Shown piece after piece: positions 38,571 through 46,798 of a stretch of DNA of 64,000 nt. A program made the translations under genes and the position numbers. Each line of letters starts with the position of its first letter. The first letter of the stretch is position 1. The notes beneath the pieces were generated by a model. That model did not search any database. It saw only the letters and a list, made by a program, of their open reading frames with translations, and had not been told where the DNA came from. The DNA is from DASTDH01 sp035601575 (GTDB lineage Bacteria > Verrucomicrobiota > Verrucomicrobiia > Chthoniobacterales > JAFAMB01), in NCBI GenBank assembly GCA_035601575.1, contig DATNNZ010000462.1:1-64000 (forward strand), read 5' to 3'.

Positions 38571-39494
38571 TTAGGCCTGCGTTCCGCCGTCGTAGTGGCT
38601 CATGTCGCGAAACCGGCTATAGCGATCTTGAAGCTCGCTCTTGGTGAGTTGGGTCAGTCGGTAAAGACTGAAGGATTCGACGCAAAAACTGGCGAGAACT
38701 GTTCCATGAACGACGGCTCTCTTTAGATCCGCGAATTCAAAGCCAGATCGATTCAGGCTCGCCAAATAGCCGGCGAACCCCCCGGCAAAGGTATCACCAG
38801 CGCCAGTTGGATCTTTCACTTCCTCTAGAGGATAAGCTCCGCAGCTGAAAAATTCGGTTCGCGATAACAACAAGCAGCCATGCTCACCTTTTTTAATCGC
38901 CACATATTTCGGACCGAGATCCAAGATCCTTTTGGCGGCTTTGATCAGGTTCTCTTCTTCCGTGAGCTGGCGCGCTTCACTGTCGTTCAATACCAATAAG
39001 TCGATCCGACCCAGAAGTTTGATCAGTTCAGGCTGCGCAATAGTGATCCAAAGATCCATTGTATCTGCGACCACAAAATCCGGCTGTTCGCTCTGATCGA
39101 GTACATGGTTTTGCAGTTCTGGGCCAATGTTACCAAGAAGAATAACCGAAGCTGATCGATATGTGGGCGGCAACTTGGGGCTGAAGGTCTCGAAAACATT
39201 CAGCTCCGTATGCAACGTCCGCCGTTTGTTCATGTCAGCTTCGTATTCGCCCGACCACCGGAATGTTTTCCCCTCAACAATCTGCAGCCCGGTGAGATCG
39301 ATCTGCCGCTCGCGGAAAAGATCAAGATGGTGTTGGGGGAAATCAGATCCGACGATTCCGACGAGATCGACCGGCTGAAAAAAGCTGGCGCCTACCGCGG
39401 CGTAAGATGCGGAGCCGCCAAGCAGGTCGGGATGTTCTTCGGTTTGTGTTTTGATGCTATCCAACGCGACGGAGCCCACAATCAGCACGGCCAT
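38571..39494 (-). CDS. PfkB-family carbohydrate/nucleoside kinase
   Basis: A 307-residue ribokinase-like protein. Conserved parts are GSVALDSIKT with the later LLGGSASYAAV (substrate lid/Gly-Gly region) and the C-terminal anion-hole motif DPTGAGDTFAGGFAGYLA, whose Asp is the catalytic base. Related sugar kinases include adenosine kinase-like and ribokinase-like enzymes; the substrate is not predictable. It follows thiE on the same strand after a hairpin of the ACGCAAAG repeat family. Confidence 0.9.
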   Translation of the reverse strand: MAVLIVGSVALDSIKTQTEEHPDLLGGSASYAAVGASFFQPVDLVGIVGSDFPQHHLDLFRERQIDLTGLQIVEGKTFRWSGEYEADMNKRRTLHTELNVFETFSPKLPPTYRSASVILLGNIGPELQNHVLDQSEQPDFVVADTMDLWITIAQPELIKLLGRIDLLVLNDSEARQLTEEENLIKAAKRILDLGPKYVAIKKGEHGCLLLSRTEFFSCGAYPLEEVKDPTGAGDTFAGGFAGYLASLNRSGFEFADLKRAVVHGTVLASFCVESFSLYRLTQLTKSELQDRYSRFRDMSHYDGGTQA

Positions 39495-39567
39495 TGGGGC
39501 TCACAGTTGAGCAAACCACCTGCCTCCGCCAGCGCTTTTTTTTGCGCTTCGAATACGAGTGATCTCC

Positions 39568-39622
39568 CGCCCAAGACGCAAAGAAGACGAGAAACTTTTT
39601 TCTTCTACTTTGCGCCTTGGCG
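39568..39622. repeat. ACGCAAAG-family hairpin between thiE and the PfkB kinase
   Basis: Left arm 39569-39595 (GCCCAAGACGCAAAGAAG then ACGAGAAAC) pairs with right arm 39600-39622 (TTCTTCTACTTTGCGCCTTGG then CG); the loop is only a few T residues. This is the inverted form of the CGCCAAGACGCAAAG repeat seen repeatedly at 42.9-45.4 kb. Confidence 0.75.
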
Positions 39623-39651
39623 TGAGTTTTTCTGCTGACGCCCTTTCCGCG

Positions 39652-40272
39652 TTACAAAAACGCCTTGATTGCTCGGGTCCGGGCGTTGATATCGGGGGCC
39701 AGGAGAAGGTCCGATACGATACAGACCCTCTCTCCTCCTGCGTTGGTGACCTGGGTAAAATTCGTCTCCTTAATGCCGCCAATGCAGAATACAGGTATTT
39801 TGACCTTCGTCCGGAGGTTCTTCAGGTCGCCCAAGCCAATCGCGGCCGCTTCCGGCTTGGTGGGCGTCGGAAAAATCGGGCCGTAACCAATGTAGTCGGC
39901 GCCTTCGGCTTGGGCGGCAAGCGCTTGCTCGAGGGAGTGGGTCGACTTTCCAACAATTACCGCCCGACCGGCTAACTCGCGTGCTTGGGCCACCGGATAA
40001 TCGGTTTGGCCAACGTGACAACCCTCGGCATTGACTTCGCGCAGGAGCTGCGGGTGATCGTTAATGATCAAAGGCACATTAGCCGGCTGCGTGATTCGCA
40101 GGATGCTCTCCGCTAACCGAAGAATTGACTCGAGCGGTTTGTCTTTTGCCCGTAATTGCAAGAGATCGATACCACCACGCACAAGCTTCTGTGTGACGTC
40201 CGGCGCTGCCTCCGGTTGGACATAGCCAAGATCGACAATCCCATACAGAAAACAATGATCTAACGTGTTCAC
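39652..40272 (-). CDS. thiE: Thiamine-phosphate synthase
   Basis: A 206-residue (beta/alpha)8 enzyme with the ThiE motifs: GGIDLLQLRAKD (residues about 33-44), LIINDHPQLL, GCHVGQTDYPV, IVGKSTHSLEQALAAQAEGA, DYIGYGPIFPTPTKPEA and, late, VFCIGGIKETN. It joins HMP-PP and thiazole phosphate to give thiamine monophosphate. It lies 6 bp after accC on the same strand. No other thi genes are nearby. Confidence 0.94.
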   Translation of the reverse strand: MNTLDHCFLYGIVDLGYVQPEAAPDVTQKLVRGGIDLLQLRAKDKPLESILRLAESILRITQPANVPLIINDHPQLLREVNAEGCHVGQTDYPVAQARELAGRAVIVGKSTHSLEQALAAQAEGADYIGYGPIFPTPTKPEAAAIGLGDLKNLRTKVKIPVFCIGGIKETNFTQVTNAGGERVCIVSDLLLAPDINARTRAIKAFL

Positions 40273-40278
40273 AGGGTG

Positions 40279-41643
40279 CTAACGTTTCATCTCAAGCTGC
40301 TTCATCCGAATCATTTTTTCGACAAAGCCGGTGTCGAAATTTCCGCGCAAAAAATCTGCGTTCTCCATGATTTTTGCCTGAAATGGAATCGTCGTTTTAA
40401 TGCCGGTGATGAGATACTCACTCAGCGCTCGAGCCATCCGCCGAATCGCTCCGGGGCGAGTGGAGCTTATACAAATCAGCTTCGAAATCATCGAATCATA
40501 ATAGGAAGGAATTGTATATCCGGAGTAAACATGTGAGTCGATGCGTACGCCCCGCCCGCCAGGTGCATAATAGAGCTCGATTGTTCCCGGTGACGGTTGA
40601 AAATTTGCATCAGGATCTTCTGCGTTGATTCGGCATTCGATCGCGTGACTCCGCGGCCGTGCATTCGCGACTTGTTCGGACAGAGGTTCGCCCGATGCGA
40701 CTTTAATTTGTTCACGCACCAGGTCGCACCCGTACACCTCTTCGGTCACGGGGTGTTCTACCTGAATCCGCGTATTCATTTCCATGAAGTAGAAATTGCC
40801 GTCCCGGTCGACGAGATATTCCATCGTGCCTGCGTTTTCATAACCGACGGACGCCGCGAGTTTCACGGAACAGTCACCCATTCTTTGCCGAAGATCATCG
40901 TCAACCATTGGTGAAGGACATTCCTCGACGATCTTTTGGTTGCGCCGCTGGATCGAGCAATCGCGTTCTCCGAGGTGGATGATTCGGCCGTGGCTGTCCC
41001 CGACGACTTGAAACTCAATATGGTGAGGGCGGTCGATAAGCTTCTCGATATAGACGCCGCTGTTCCCGAACGCGTTCTCGGCCTCAGTTCGGGCGGCGTG
41101 AAAGCCCTGGACGAGACTGCCGTCGTTGTGAGCGGGACGCATTCCGCGGCCCCCACCGCCTGCGACCGCCTTAATCATCACCGGGTATCCGATTTTTTTG
41201 GCGATCCTGAGCGCTTGTTGCTCAGTATCCACAGTCCCATCGCTGCCCGGCGTAACCGGCACGCCCGCTTTCCGCGCTTGTTCGCGCGCAGAGTTCTTAT
41301 CGCCCATAGCTCGGATGGACCGGGCCGATGGCCCAATAAACTTGATATTGCAGCTGGCGCACACGTCCGCGAAATGAGGATTCTCCGCTAGAAATCCATA
41401 TCCGGGATGAATTGCGTCAACATCGGTAATCTCTGCCGCGCTGATGATCCGGTCGATCTTTAGATAGCTTTCGGCGCTGGGCGCTTTTCCGACACAAACT
41501 GCCTCGTCCGCAAGTTGAGCGTGCAAGGAGTCAACATCCGCCTCGGAATAAATTGCAACCGTAGCGATTCCGAGCTCCTTACAGGCCCGGATAATCCGTA
41601 ATGCGATTTCGCCACGGTTAGCGATCAGAATTTTGTTGAACAC
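40279..41643 (-). CDS. accC: Acetyl-CoA carboxylase biotin carboxylase subunit
   Basis: A 454-residue ATP-grasp enzyme, starting MFNKILIANRGEIALRIIRACKELG. Key elements are the biotin-carboxylase ATP site (MIKAVAGGGGRGMRPAHND), the metal/ADP-binding FYFMEMNTRIQVEHPVTE loop and the C-terminal biotin carboxylase domain. It carboxylates the biotin of BCCP with bicarbonate and ATP, the first step of fatty acid synthesis. It starts one base after accB ends, the common accBC order. Confidence 0.97.
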   Translation of the reverse strand: MFNKILIANRGEIALRIIRACKELGIATVAIYSEADVDSLHAQLADEAVCVGKAPSAESYLKIDRIISAAEITDVDAIHPGYGFLAENPHFADVCASCNIKFIGPSARSIRAMGDKNSAREQARKAGVPVTPGSDGTVDTEQQALRIAKKIGYPVMIKAVAGGGGRGMRPAHNDGSLVQGFHAARTEAENAFGNSGVYIEKLIDRPHHIEFQVVGDSHGRIIHLGERDCSIQRRNQKIVEECPSPMVDDDLRQRMGDCSVKLAASVGYENAGTMEYLVDRDGNFYFMEMNTRIQVEHPVTEEVYGCDLVREQIKVASGEPLSEQVANARPRSHAIECRINAEDPDANFQPSPGTIELYYAPGGRGVRIDSHVYSGYTIPSYYDSMISKLICISSTRPGAIRRMARALSEYLITGIKTTIPFQAKIMENADFLRGNFDTGFVEKMIRMKQLEMKR

Positions 41644-41644
41644 G

Positions 41645-42094
41645 CTACTTCACTCGGAAAAGCGGTTGACCGAACTGGACCGGAGTGCCGTTTTCCACCA
41701 ACACTTCTACAATGACACCACGCACTTCCGCTTTGATTTCGTTCATCACTTTCATTGCTTCGATGATGCAAACCACCGATTCCTCATTGATCTCTTGACC
41801 CGGCTGAACATACGGCGCCGAATCCGGCGAAGGAGATCGATAAAAAGTGCCAACCATTGGTGAGACAATTTCCTTAAGCTTTGATTTCTCTTCTCCGACC
41901 CCACTCGATCCAGTGACGTTGGCCGGAACGGTTTGGGTGGCAATGGCGGCCGGCGGCATTGCTGCAGCAATGACAGGAGCTACTGGACGTTGTGCTTCTA
42001 GTTCAAGTTTGAATCCCTCTCGCTCCAGCTTGAAAACAGCGAGATCGTTTTGTTTCATCAAGTCAATGATCGCTTTAATGTCGTCCAGATCCAA
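41645..42094 (-). CDS. accB: Biotin carboxyl carrier protein of acetyl-CoA carboxylase
   Basis: A 149-residue protein. A helical N-terminus (MDLDDIKAIIDLMKQNDLAVFKLEREGF) is followed by an Ala/Pro-rich linker and the C-terminal biotinyl domain. The biotin acceptor Lys115 lies in the EAMKVMNEI motif. It carries carboxybiotin between AccC and the AccAD carboxyltransferase. accC follows one base downstream. Confidence 0.96.
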   Translation of the reverse strand: MDLDDIKAIIDLMKQNDLAVFKLEREGFKLELEAQRPVAPVIAAAMPPAAIATQTVPANVTGSSGVGEEKSKLKEIVSPMVGTFYRSPSPDSAPYVQPGQEINEESVVCIIEAMKVMNEIKAEVRGVIVEVLVENGTPVQFGQPLFRVK

Positions 42095-42225
42095 GATGGG
42101 TTCTCCTCTTTTCGATGGAGCGTCATGTTAGGCTGCGGTCGAGAGATCGCGCAAGTGAGTTTATTCAGGCGATTTAGCCATCATGGTTACTCGCGGATGA
42201 CGACGAAATCACAGGTAGCTAAAAT

Positions 42226-42275
42226 TCGTGATCTGCTATTTGCTATTAGCTAGTCGCATGGCTAGTCGCTATCAC
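42226..42275 (-). repeat. Heptamer array and dyad at the UDG-like gene start
   Basis: Minus-strand reading: a GACTAGC-type dyad around GCGACTAGCCATGCGACTAG (the ATG of the plus-strand gene is inside it), then ATAGCAA, ATAGCAG, ATCACGA, ATTTTAG. It is a diverged ATRRCAR-family module sitting on a start rather than a stop. Confidence 0.5.
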
Positions 42276-42950
42276 TCCTTGAGCAAGCTGGTCGAAGCGC
42301 TCCGCCACTGCGACCGTTGCCCGCAGATGCATTTTTCGCCAGTCAGTGGCGGACCGGTTTCCAGTCGAGTTATTCTGGTCGGGCAAGCACCTGGAGTTCG
42401 AGAGCCGGAAGCCGGCCGGCCCTTCGCCTGGACCGCGGGAAGGACGCTATTCAAATGGTTTTCCGATGTAGCGGGCGTAGATGAGAGCAGCTTTCGTGCA
42501 ACAGTCTACATGGCCGCAGTGTGTCGTTGTTTCCCGGGTAAAACGGCCGCCGGTGACCGAGTTCCGTCCCGGATCGAAATTGAGAATTGTTCTTCCTGGT
42601 TGGACGCAGAGATCGCGCTCCTTACTCCCGGTCTGGTGATTCCGGTGGGCAAACTGGCTATCGCTCAATTCATCCAACCGGTCCCTGCTTTGAGCGAAGT
42701 GATCGGTCAAATGCGAACCACTGAACGGGCCGGAAAGCGTTTTGATATTATCGCGCTGCCGCATCCCTCCGGCGCTTCTCCTTGGCATCGCATCGAACCA
42801 GGAAAATCGCTTACCCGACGAGCGCTCGAGCTGATCCGACAGCATCCCGCTTGGAAGAATCGAACCCGATTGAAACAACTCACGCCAAGACGCACAGAAG
42901 AAGAGAAACTCACGCCAAGACGCAAGGACGCAAAGGAAGAAGAGGAGTAG
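42258..42950 (+). CDS. Uracil-DNA glycosylase superfamily protein (family 4-like) with repeat-encoded tail
   Basis: A 230-residue protein with UDG-superfamily motifs: ILVGQAPGVREPEAGRPFAW near the N-terminus (family 4 GEAPG-type water-activating loop, here GQAPG) and the leucine-loop-like HPSGASPW at the C-terminal side. Four cysteines (HCDRC, AVCRC and EIENC) are placed as expected for a [4Fe-4S] cluster. It probably removes uracil or a damaged base from DNA. The last 25 residues (LTPRRTEEEKLTPRRKDAKE...) are encoded by the ACGCCAAGACGCAAAG repeat, not by family sequence. Confidence 0.75.
   Translation: MASRYHSLSKLVEALRHCDRCPQMHFSPVSGGPVSSRVILVGQAPGVREPEAGRPFAWTAGRTLFKWFSDVAGVDESSFRATVYMAAVCRCFPGKTAAGDRVPSRIEIENCSSWLDAEIALLTPGLVIPVGKLAIAQFIQPVPALSEVIGQMRTTERAGKRFDIIALPHPSGASPWHRIEPGKSLTRRALELIRQHPAWKNRTRLKQLTPRRTEEEKLTPRRKDAKEEEE
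42884..42947 (+). repeat. ACGCCAAGACGCAAAG repeat in the 3' end of the UDG-like gene
   Basis: Two direct copies of CTCACGCCAAGACGC, separated by a GAAGAAGAGAAA purine stretch, then GCAAGGACGCAAAGGAAGAA. The repeat is read in frame as the protein's C-terminus. Confidence 0.75.
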
Positions 42951-43039
42951 GGATCTGAGATGCTCCTCCGATCATGCCGGCGCGCATCGGTCATTCCCTC
43001 ATTGAGTGTGGCATAAAGTAACGGACTCTTCCTCGTTCT

Positions 43040-43212
43040 TTCTTGCGATCTTTGTGCCCGTCTGCATCGCTACGGGAAGCATTTTGTGTAAAAACGTTGG
43101 CGGGGGCTGCGCGAAGCAGTGCAAGCAGGTCTTGGGGTCAGTTTCTCTTCTCCTTTGTGTCTTTGCGTCCTTGGCCGACGTAGCCTTGGCGAAGTCTGCT
43201 TGGCGTGAGATC
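43040..43212 (-). repeat. Long ACGCCAAG...ACGCAAAG element with an 85-bp structured insert, copy A
   Basis: Minus-strand reading begins TCTCACGCCAAGCAGAC, continues through TCGCCAAGG and GGACGCAAAGACACAAAGGA, and then an 85-bp block with a CTGCTTCGCGCAGCC hairpin-like core and GCGATGCAGACGGGC. The same 85-bp block is present at 44084-44160 (copy B). It lies 4 bp after the stop codon of the SDR gene. Confidence 0.7.
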
Positions 43213-43215
43213 GTT

Positions 43216-43998
43216 CTATTCCGTTGCTCCGACGTAAACCGTCGCACCGGACTGAAGATTTGGATCGGCGGCCGCTTCCGCGATCGCCTGACCAAACTCT
43301 TCGACGGTCGGCAATCGACCTGCTTGCTCGCGGCGAAATTCGATCAACCCGCGGTTCGTACGATTTAACAGCTTTGGAGTGATTGTACCCTCGATCATGT
43401 CTCCGCTTACGACGATGAGCGTGACCTTTCTGGTGGCAAGCTCCCGGATCATCGCCCGAAGTGCTCTCTCACCAGCGAGCTTACCGATGGCAACCGGCTC
43501 GTAACCCGGATAGACCGGCTTCCGTCCATAAAAATGAGCCAGATGACTAGTGACGAAGATCGCGCGGCCCTCGCGCTGTAACAGTGGTAATCCCTTCGTC
43601 AGAAGATCGAGCTGGGCCCAACAGTTTAGAAGCATCGAATAATCTTCGCCTTTGTCCTTCTCGAGGCCGCCGCTCGCATTGAGGATCAGAAAGTCAAGAA
43701 AACCAAATTCCCTTTGGATTTGGTCTAGCATTGAGTCGACCTCCTGCGAGACCGTAATATCGCACTGAATCGTCGAAGCCTTACCCCCAGCAGCCTTGAT
43801 CGCCGCCGCTACTTTTTCGGCGCGAGCTCCTTTGCTGCGATAATTCAGGATGACTTGTGCCCCTGCTTGCGCCAAGACTCGAGCTGTGACCGCTCCGATC
43901 CCTCGAGAAGCACCGGTGACCAGGGCAATTTTGTCCACCAGAGCGCCCTTCGGAATAGGCTGGAGCCGGGGGTCAACATGGAGATCATCCATGTGCAT
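43216..43998 (-). CDS. SDR-family oxidoreductase lacking the YxxxK motif
   Basis: A protein of about 260 residues with the SDR Rossmann motif VTGASRGIGAVTARVLA, the NAG-like LNASGGLEKD, and the catalytic Ser in FVTSHLAHF. The usual Tyr-x3-Lys is not present: the sequence reads GYEPVAIGKLAGERAL, with Lys in place but Val where Tyr belongs; the nearest Tyr is seven residues before. Some FabG-like relatives carry a similar YEP-x-A-x-x-K arrangement, so this may define a subfamily. Coenzyme and substrate unknown. The start is uncertain (ATG 43998 or 43992, TTG 44013). It is followed by a repeat element. Confidence 0.75.
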   Translation of the reverse strand: MHMDDLHVDPRLQPIPKGALVDKIALVTGASRGIGAVTARVLAQAGAQVILNYRSKGARAEKVAAAIKAAGGKASTIQCDITVSQEVDSMLDQIQREFGFLDFLILNASGGLEKDKGEDYSMLLNCWAQLDLLTKGLPLLQREGRAIFVTSHLAHFYGRKPVYPGYEPVAIGKLAGERALRAMIRELATRKVTLIVVSGDMIEGTITPKLLNRTNRGLIEFRREQAGRLPTVEEFGQAIAEAAADPNLQSGATVYVGATE

Positions 43999-44040
43999 CT
44001 CTTTGGGAAACAAACGGAGATAGTCAATAGAGCGTTCCTC

Positions 44041-44189
44041 TTTTTTGCGATTTTTTTATTCTGTTTTCCTTGGCGCTTTGCGCCCGCCTGCATCGCTCCG
44101 CGAAACACTTCGTGTGACAAGTGGGCACGGCTGCGCGAAGCGTTGCGGGCAGGTCTTGGCGTGAGGCTTTTTTGTTCTTTGCGTGGGTC
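44041..44189 (-). repeat. ACGCCAAG element with the 85-bp structured insert, copy B
   Basis: Minus-strand reading: GGACCCACGCAAAGAACAAA, GCCTCACGCCAAGACCTGCC, then the structured block (CGCTTCGCGCAGCCGTG, CACACGAAGTGTTTCG, GAGCGATGCAGGCGGGC) and GCAAAGCGCCAAGGAAAAC. It starts next to the folP stop codon and ends 43 bp before the SDR start. It is homologous to 43040-43140. Confidence 0.7.
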
Positions 44190-45074
44190 CTAAAGGAGTC
44201 CCTGCTCTTGTTCGCCCAGGATTTTCCAGACCGTCCTGACGGCTAGACTGGTGGCGCGGACATTGTGGACACGAAATATGGAAGCGCTCGCCCGAATGCC
44301 AGCGACGACACAGGCGATTGTACCGGGATCGCGATCTTTCGGATCGGGTAGTCCCAGCACTTCGCCGATTACGGTTTTACGGGATACGGGGAGGAGAATG
44401 GGTCGCTTGAATTGAGACAAACGCTCCAGCTCCCGGAGAATCGTTAGGTTGTCATTCCGTTGCTTGGCGAAATCGAGTCCAGGATCGATTACGACCGCTT
44501 CGCGGCTGAGGCCTGCTTTCTCGGCCAATGCCAGTTTGTCGCCAAAAAACTGTTCCAACGTTCCCATGATGTCCTCGTATTGAACATCGGTATGCTTCCG
44601 TTTCGGCAAACCGATCGAATGCATGATGAGCAACGCGGTCTGATGCCGAGCGGCGATGCGTGCGTTTTCGTCAGTTGAGAGGGCGCTCATATCGTTTAGT
44701 AAATCCCCGCCTGAGTTCAGCAGCGCGCTGGCAACCGGTGAGCGCCAGGTGTTCACGGAAAGAAGAGGTGGGAAAACCTGTATATCATCGACCGGCCGCA
44801 ATCTTTCATAACATTCCTGAAACCGAACTATAAATGGAGCTACCCGATCGGTTTCTTGCTGTTCAGTGACTTCCAGCCGGTCCGTGCGGGCGCTTTCGCC
44901 GCCAACATCAATTAAGTCAGCTCCTTCGCTGATCAATCTGCGGGCATGGCGGATCGCCTCGTTTACATCCCGGATGCCGTCTCGGGAAAACGAGTCATCG
45001 TTCAGATTCACAATTCCCATCACCAAAGGCCGGCGAGGGAATACGATCTCTCTCTGTTTGAGACGGAGAATCAT
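44190..45074 (-). CDS. folP: Dihydropteroate synthase
   Basis: A 294-residue TIM-barrel enzyme. The conserved DHPS segments are present in slightly varied form: MGIVNLNDDSFSRDG (usual GVLNVTPDSFSDGG), DVGGESARTD, LLNDMSAL, VIDPGLDFAK and PVSRKTVIGEV (the SRK loop). It makes dihydropteroate from pABA and DHPP in folate synthesis. The start at 45074 (MILRLKQREIVFPRRPLVMG) was chosen; 20 upstream in-frame codons come from repeat DNA. The PHP gene lies upstream on the same strand beyond a large inverted repeat. Confidence 0.9.
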   Translation of the reverse strand: MILRLKQREIVFPRRPLVMGIVNLNDDSFSRDGIRDVNEAIRHARRLISEGADLIDVGGESARTDRLEVTEQQETDRVAPFIVRFQECYERLRPVDDIQVFPPLLSVNTWRSPVASALLNSGGDLLNDMSALSTDENARIAARHQTALLIMHSIGLPKRKHTDVQYEDIMGTLEQFFGDKLALAEKAGLSREAVVIDPGLDFAKQRNDNLTILRELERLSQFKRPILLPVSRKTVIGEVLGLPDPKDRDPGTIACVVAGIRASASIFRVHNVRATSLAVRTVWKILGEQEQGLL

Positions 45075-45086
45075 CGGAAAGAACCT

Positions 45087-45176
45087 CACGCCAAGACGCG
45101 AAGAAGAAGAAGAGAAACGCACGCAAAGACGCAAAGGAGCATGAGGAGGAATATAGAGTTTGGAATTTAGAAGTCG
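45087..45176 (+). repeat. Left arm of a large inverted repeat (ACGCAAAG element plus heptamers)
   Basis: CTCACGCCAAGACGCGAAG, AAACGCACGCAAAGACGC, then the heptamers GAATATA, GAGTTTG, GAATTTA, GAAGTCG (45149-45176). The reverse complement of nearly the whole arm is found at 45284-45362. Confidence 0.75.
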
Positions 45177-45283
45177 GAAGCCTGCAGACGGTAGGGGCTG
45201 TGTCCCGCTAGTTTGAGCGCCTACCTTTTGGGTTGGTGATCGGACATAGTCAGTTAGATGCCGGGCGTTGTCTGTTCGCGATC

Positions 45284-45362
45284 CTTCTCCTGATTTCTGA
45301 ATTCTATATTCTGCATCCCTCCTTTGCGTCTTTGCGTGAGTTTCTCTCCTTCTTCTCGGCGT
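45284..45362 (-). repeat. Right arm of the large inverted repeat, ending at the PHP stop codon
   Basis: Minus-strand reading: CACGCCGAGAAGAAGGAGAG, AAACTCACGCAAAGACGC, AAAGGAGGGATGCA, then GAATATA, GAATTCA, GAAATCA, GGAGAAG. It pairs with 45087-45176 across about 108 bp of unique sequence and lies 5 bp after the stop codon of the PHP gene. Confidence 0.75.
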
Positions 45363-45367
45363 GTGTT

Positions 45368-46168
45368 CTACAGCGGTACCTCGAATCGCTGACGACGTTC
45401 AAATCTCAAAACGCTGCGATAGCCAACCTCGATTGCGAGTTTGCGGGCGAAATCGAAACCCTTTGTCAACTCCGCTGGAGAATGTGCATCGGAATTGATC
45501 ACGACAGGTATGCCTGCCTGGGCCCCAAGCTCAAGGAATTCGCGTGCCGGATACATTTCGTTTACGGGTTTTCGCAATCCAGCCGTGTTGATTTCAAATG
45601 CGATACCGTGCTGGTGGAGTGCCGCGATGGCCGGCTCATAGTAGCGGCGCAGGTCCCCGGAAGGACGGTGACCAAATTTTTTTGGCAGGTCTGGGTGCGC
45701 GACAAAATCAAACAATTCGGATTCAATGCAGCGAACGTAGTTCGTCCAATAAAGATCCCAAATTTCTTCGACGGATTGGTTTTCGAAACGGGAAATATGC
45801 TTAGGGTTGTCTACATCCCAACCGGGCCCGATATAGTGGACGCTGCCGATCAGGTAGTCCCATTCCTTTTCCCGGGCGAGTTTTTCGATCCACCACTCGA
45901 ATCCAGAAAGATAGTCGCACTCGAGCCCGAGTCGAACGGTGACTCCGGCCGATCGAACCTCATCAACGAACTCGAAGTATTTTGGTAATTCCGAATAGTC
46001 CATTCGCCAGTCGTCGAATTTTTCCGGCATCGGGTTGTGGTCGGCAAATCCGAGTTCCGATAAACCAGTCTGAAGACCAGCTGCGGCAAATTCAGCCGGC
46101 GTTCCGACTGCATGATGGCACAGCGGAGTATGGACATGATAGTCGGTATGGTCATTTCTCGTACTCAT
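45368..46168 (-). CDS. PHP-domain protein, histidinol-phosphatase (HisJ/HisK) type
   Basis: A 266-residue PHP-domain phosphoesterase. The metal-binding motifs are in the expected order: DYHVHTPLCHHAVG, GFADHNPMPEKFDDWRM, GLECDY, IGSVHYI, DFVAHPDL, FEINTAGL, and NSDAHSP. The arrangement matches HisK-type histidinol-phosphate phosphatases (such as HisJ of Bacillus), which carry out the penultimate step of histidine synthesis. With hisF at 12.8 kb it suggests a dispersed histidine pathway. It could act on other substrates, as PHP proteins are versatile. Confidence 0.82.
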   Translation of the reverse strand: MSTRNDHTDYHVHTPLCHHAVGTPAEFAAAGLQTGLSELGFADHNPMPEKFDDWRMDYSELPKYFEFVDEVRSAGVTVRLGLECDYLSGFEWWIEKLAREKEWDYLIGSVHYIGPGWDVDNPKHISRFENQSVEEIWDLYWTNYVRCIESELFDFVAHPDLPKKFGHRPSGDLRRYYEPAIAALHQHGIAFEINTAGLRKPVNEMYPAREFLELGAQAGIPVVINSDAHSPAELTKGFDFARKLAIEVGYRSVLRFERRQRFEVPL

Positions 46169-46241
46169 TGGACTAACTGATTTTGGACAGAAAACAGAAT
46201 AGCGTTGTCCGTCGATCCGGCGTTTTCATAGCATTTGTACT

Positions 46242-46715
46242 ATGAAAAGATCTCCCCTGATCGGCGCCTTCTTGGCCTTCTTTCTGTTTGCTGGCTGTGC
46301 AACTTCGCCCAGTTGGTCAGTTGGCGCCCGTAATATTGTATTGCTTATCTGCAAAATCAGCCCGGAACAGCAAAAGGTAGCTGAAGCAAACATCCGCGAT
46401 TATCAAACGCGAAAACATCAGCCAGCAAAGAGCCGTTATGTCGCGGTTGACACACTGCGACCAAACAAAAAACAAACCGAAACCTACCTCAAAAAAGTCG
46501 CCGCGGAGAAACAGAAAGCGGATTGGAACAAGGAAAAGCTTTCTGATCGTTGGGTCGAACCGGCCAAACTGCGGTGTGTTATGGTGTTCGACACTGTCTC
46601 AAAAGAATTCGTTGGATCTGGTTGTTACGTCGTTGGCGGGATACCGGAGTTGGGCGACATCGACACCTTCGAGACCTTCAGTGCAGAATACATTGGCTCT
46701 GGAAAAGTCGAGTAA
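46242..46715 (+). CDS. Lipoprotein of unknown function
   Basis: A 157-residue protein with a clear lipoprotein signal peptide (MKRSPLIGAFLAFFLFAGCA; lipobox AGC at residues 18-20). The mature domain has a Lys/Gln-rich helix (KKQTETYLKKVAAEKQKADW) and a beta part with VMVFDTVSKEFVGSGCYVVG. No family is recognised. The ATG at 46242 fits the signal peptide. It is divergent from the PHP gene, 73 bp away. Confidence 0.7.
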   Translation: MKRSPLIGAFLAFFLFAGCATSPSWSVGARNIVLLICKISPEQQKVAEANIRDYQTRKHQPAKSRYVAVDTLRPNKKQTETYLKKVAAEKQKADWNKEKLSDRWVEPAKLRCVMVFDTVSKEFVGSGCYVVGGIPELGDIDTFETFSAEYIGSGKVE

Positions 46716-46798
46716 GAAACCGCACGGTTTCGTGCGCGTCGGTTGCGCTCCAGTAGAGAGTGCATCGGGACCGAAGACGGACCAGCGAGAACGCGTCC

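Noticed and set aside
42999..43368. Open frames on both strands in the 43.0-43.2 kb gap
   Set aside because: They consist of translated repeat DNA (ACGCCAAG family) and change frame between copies.
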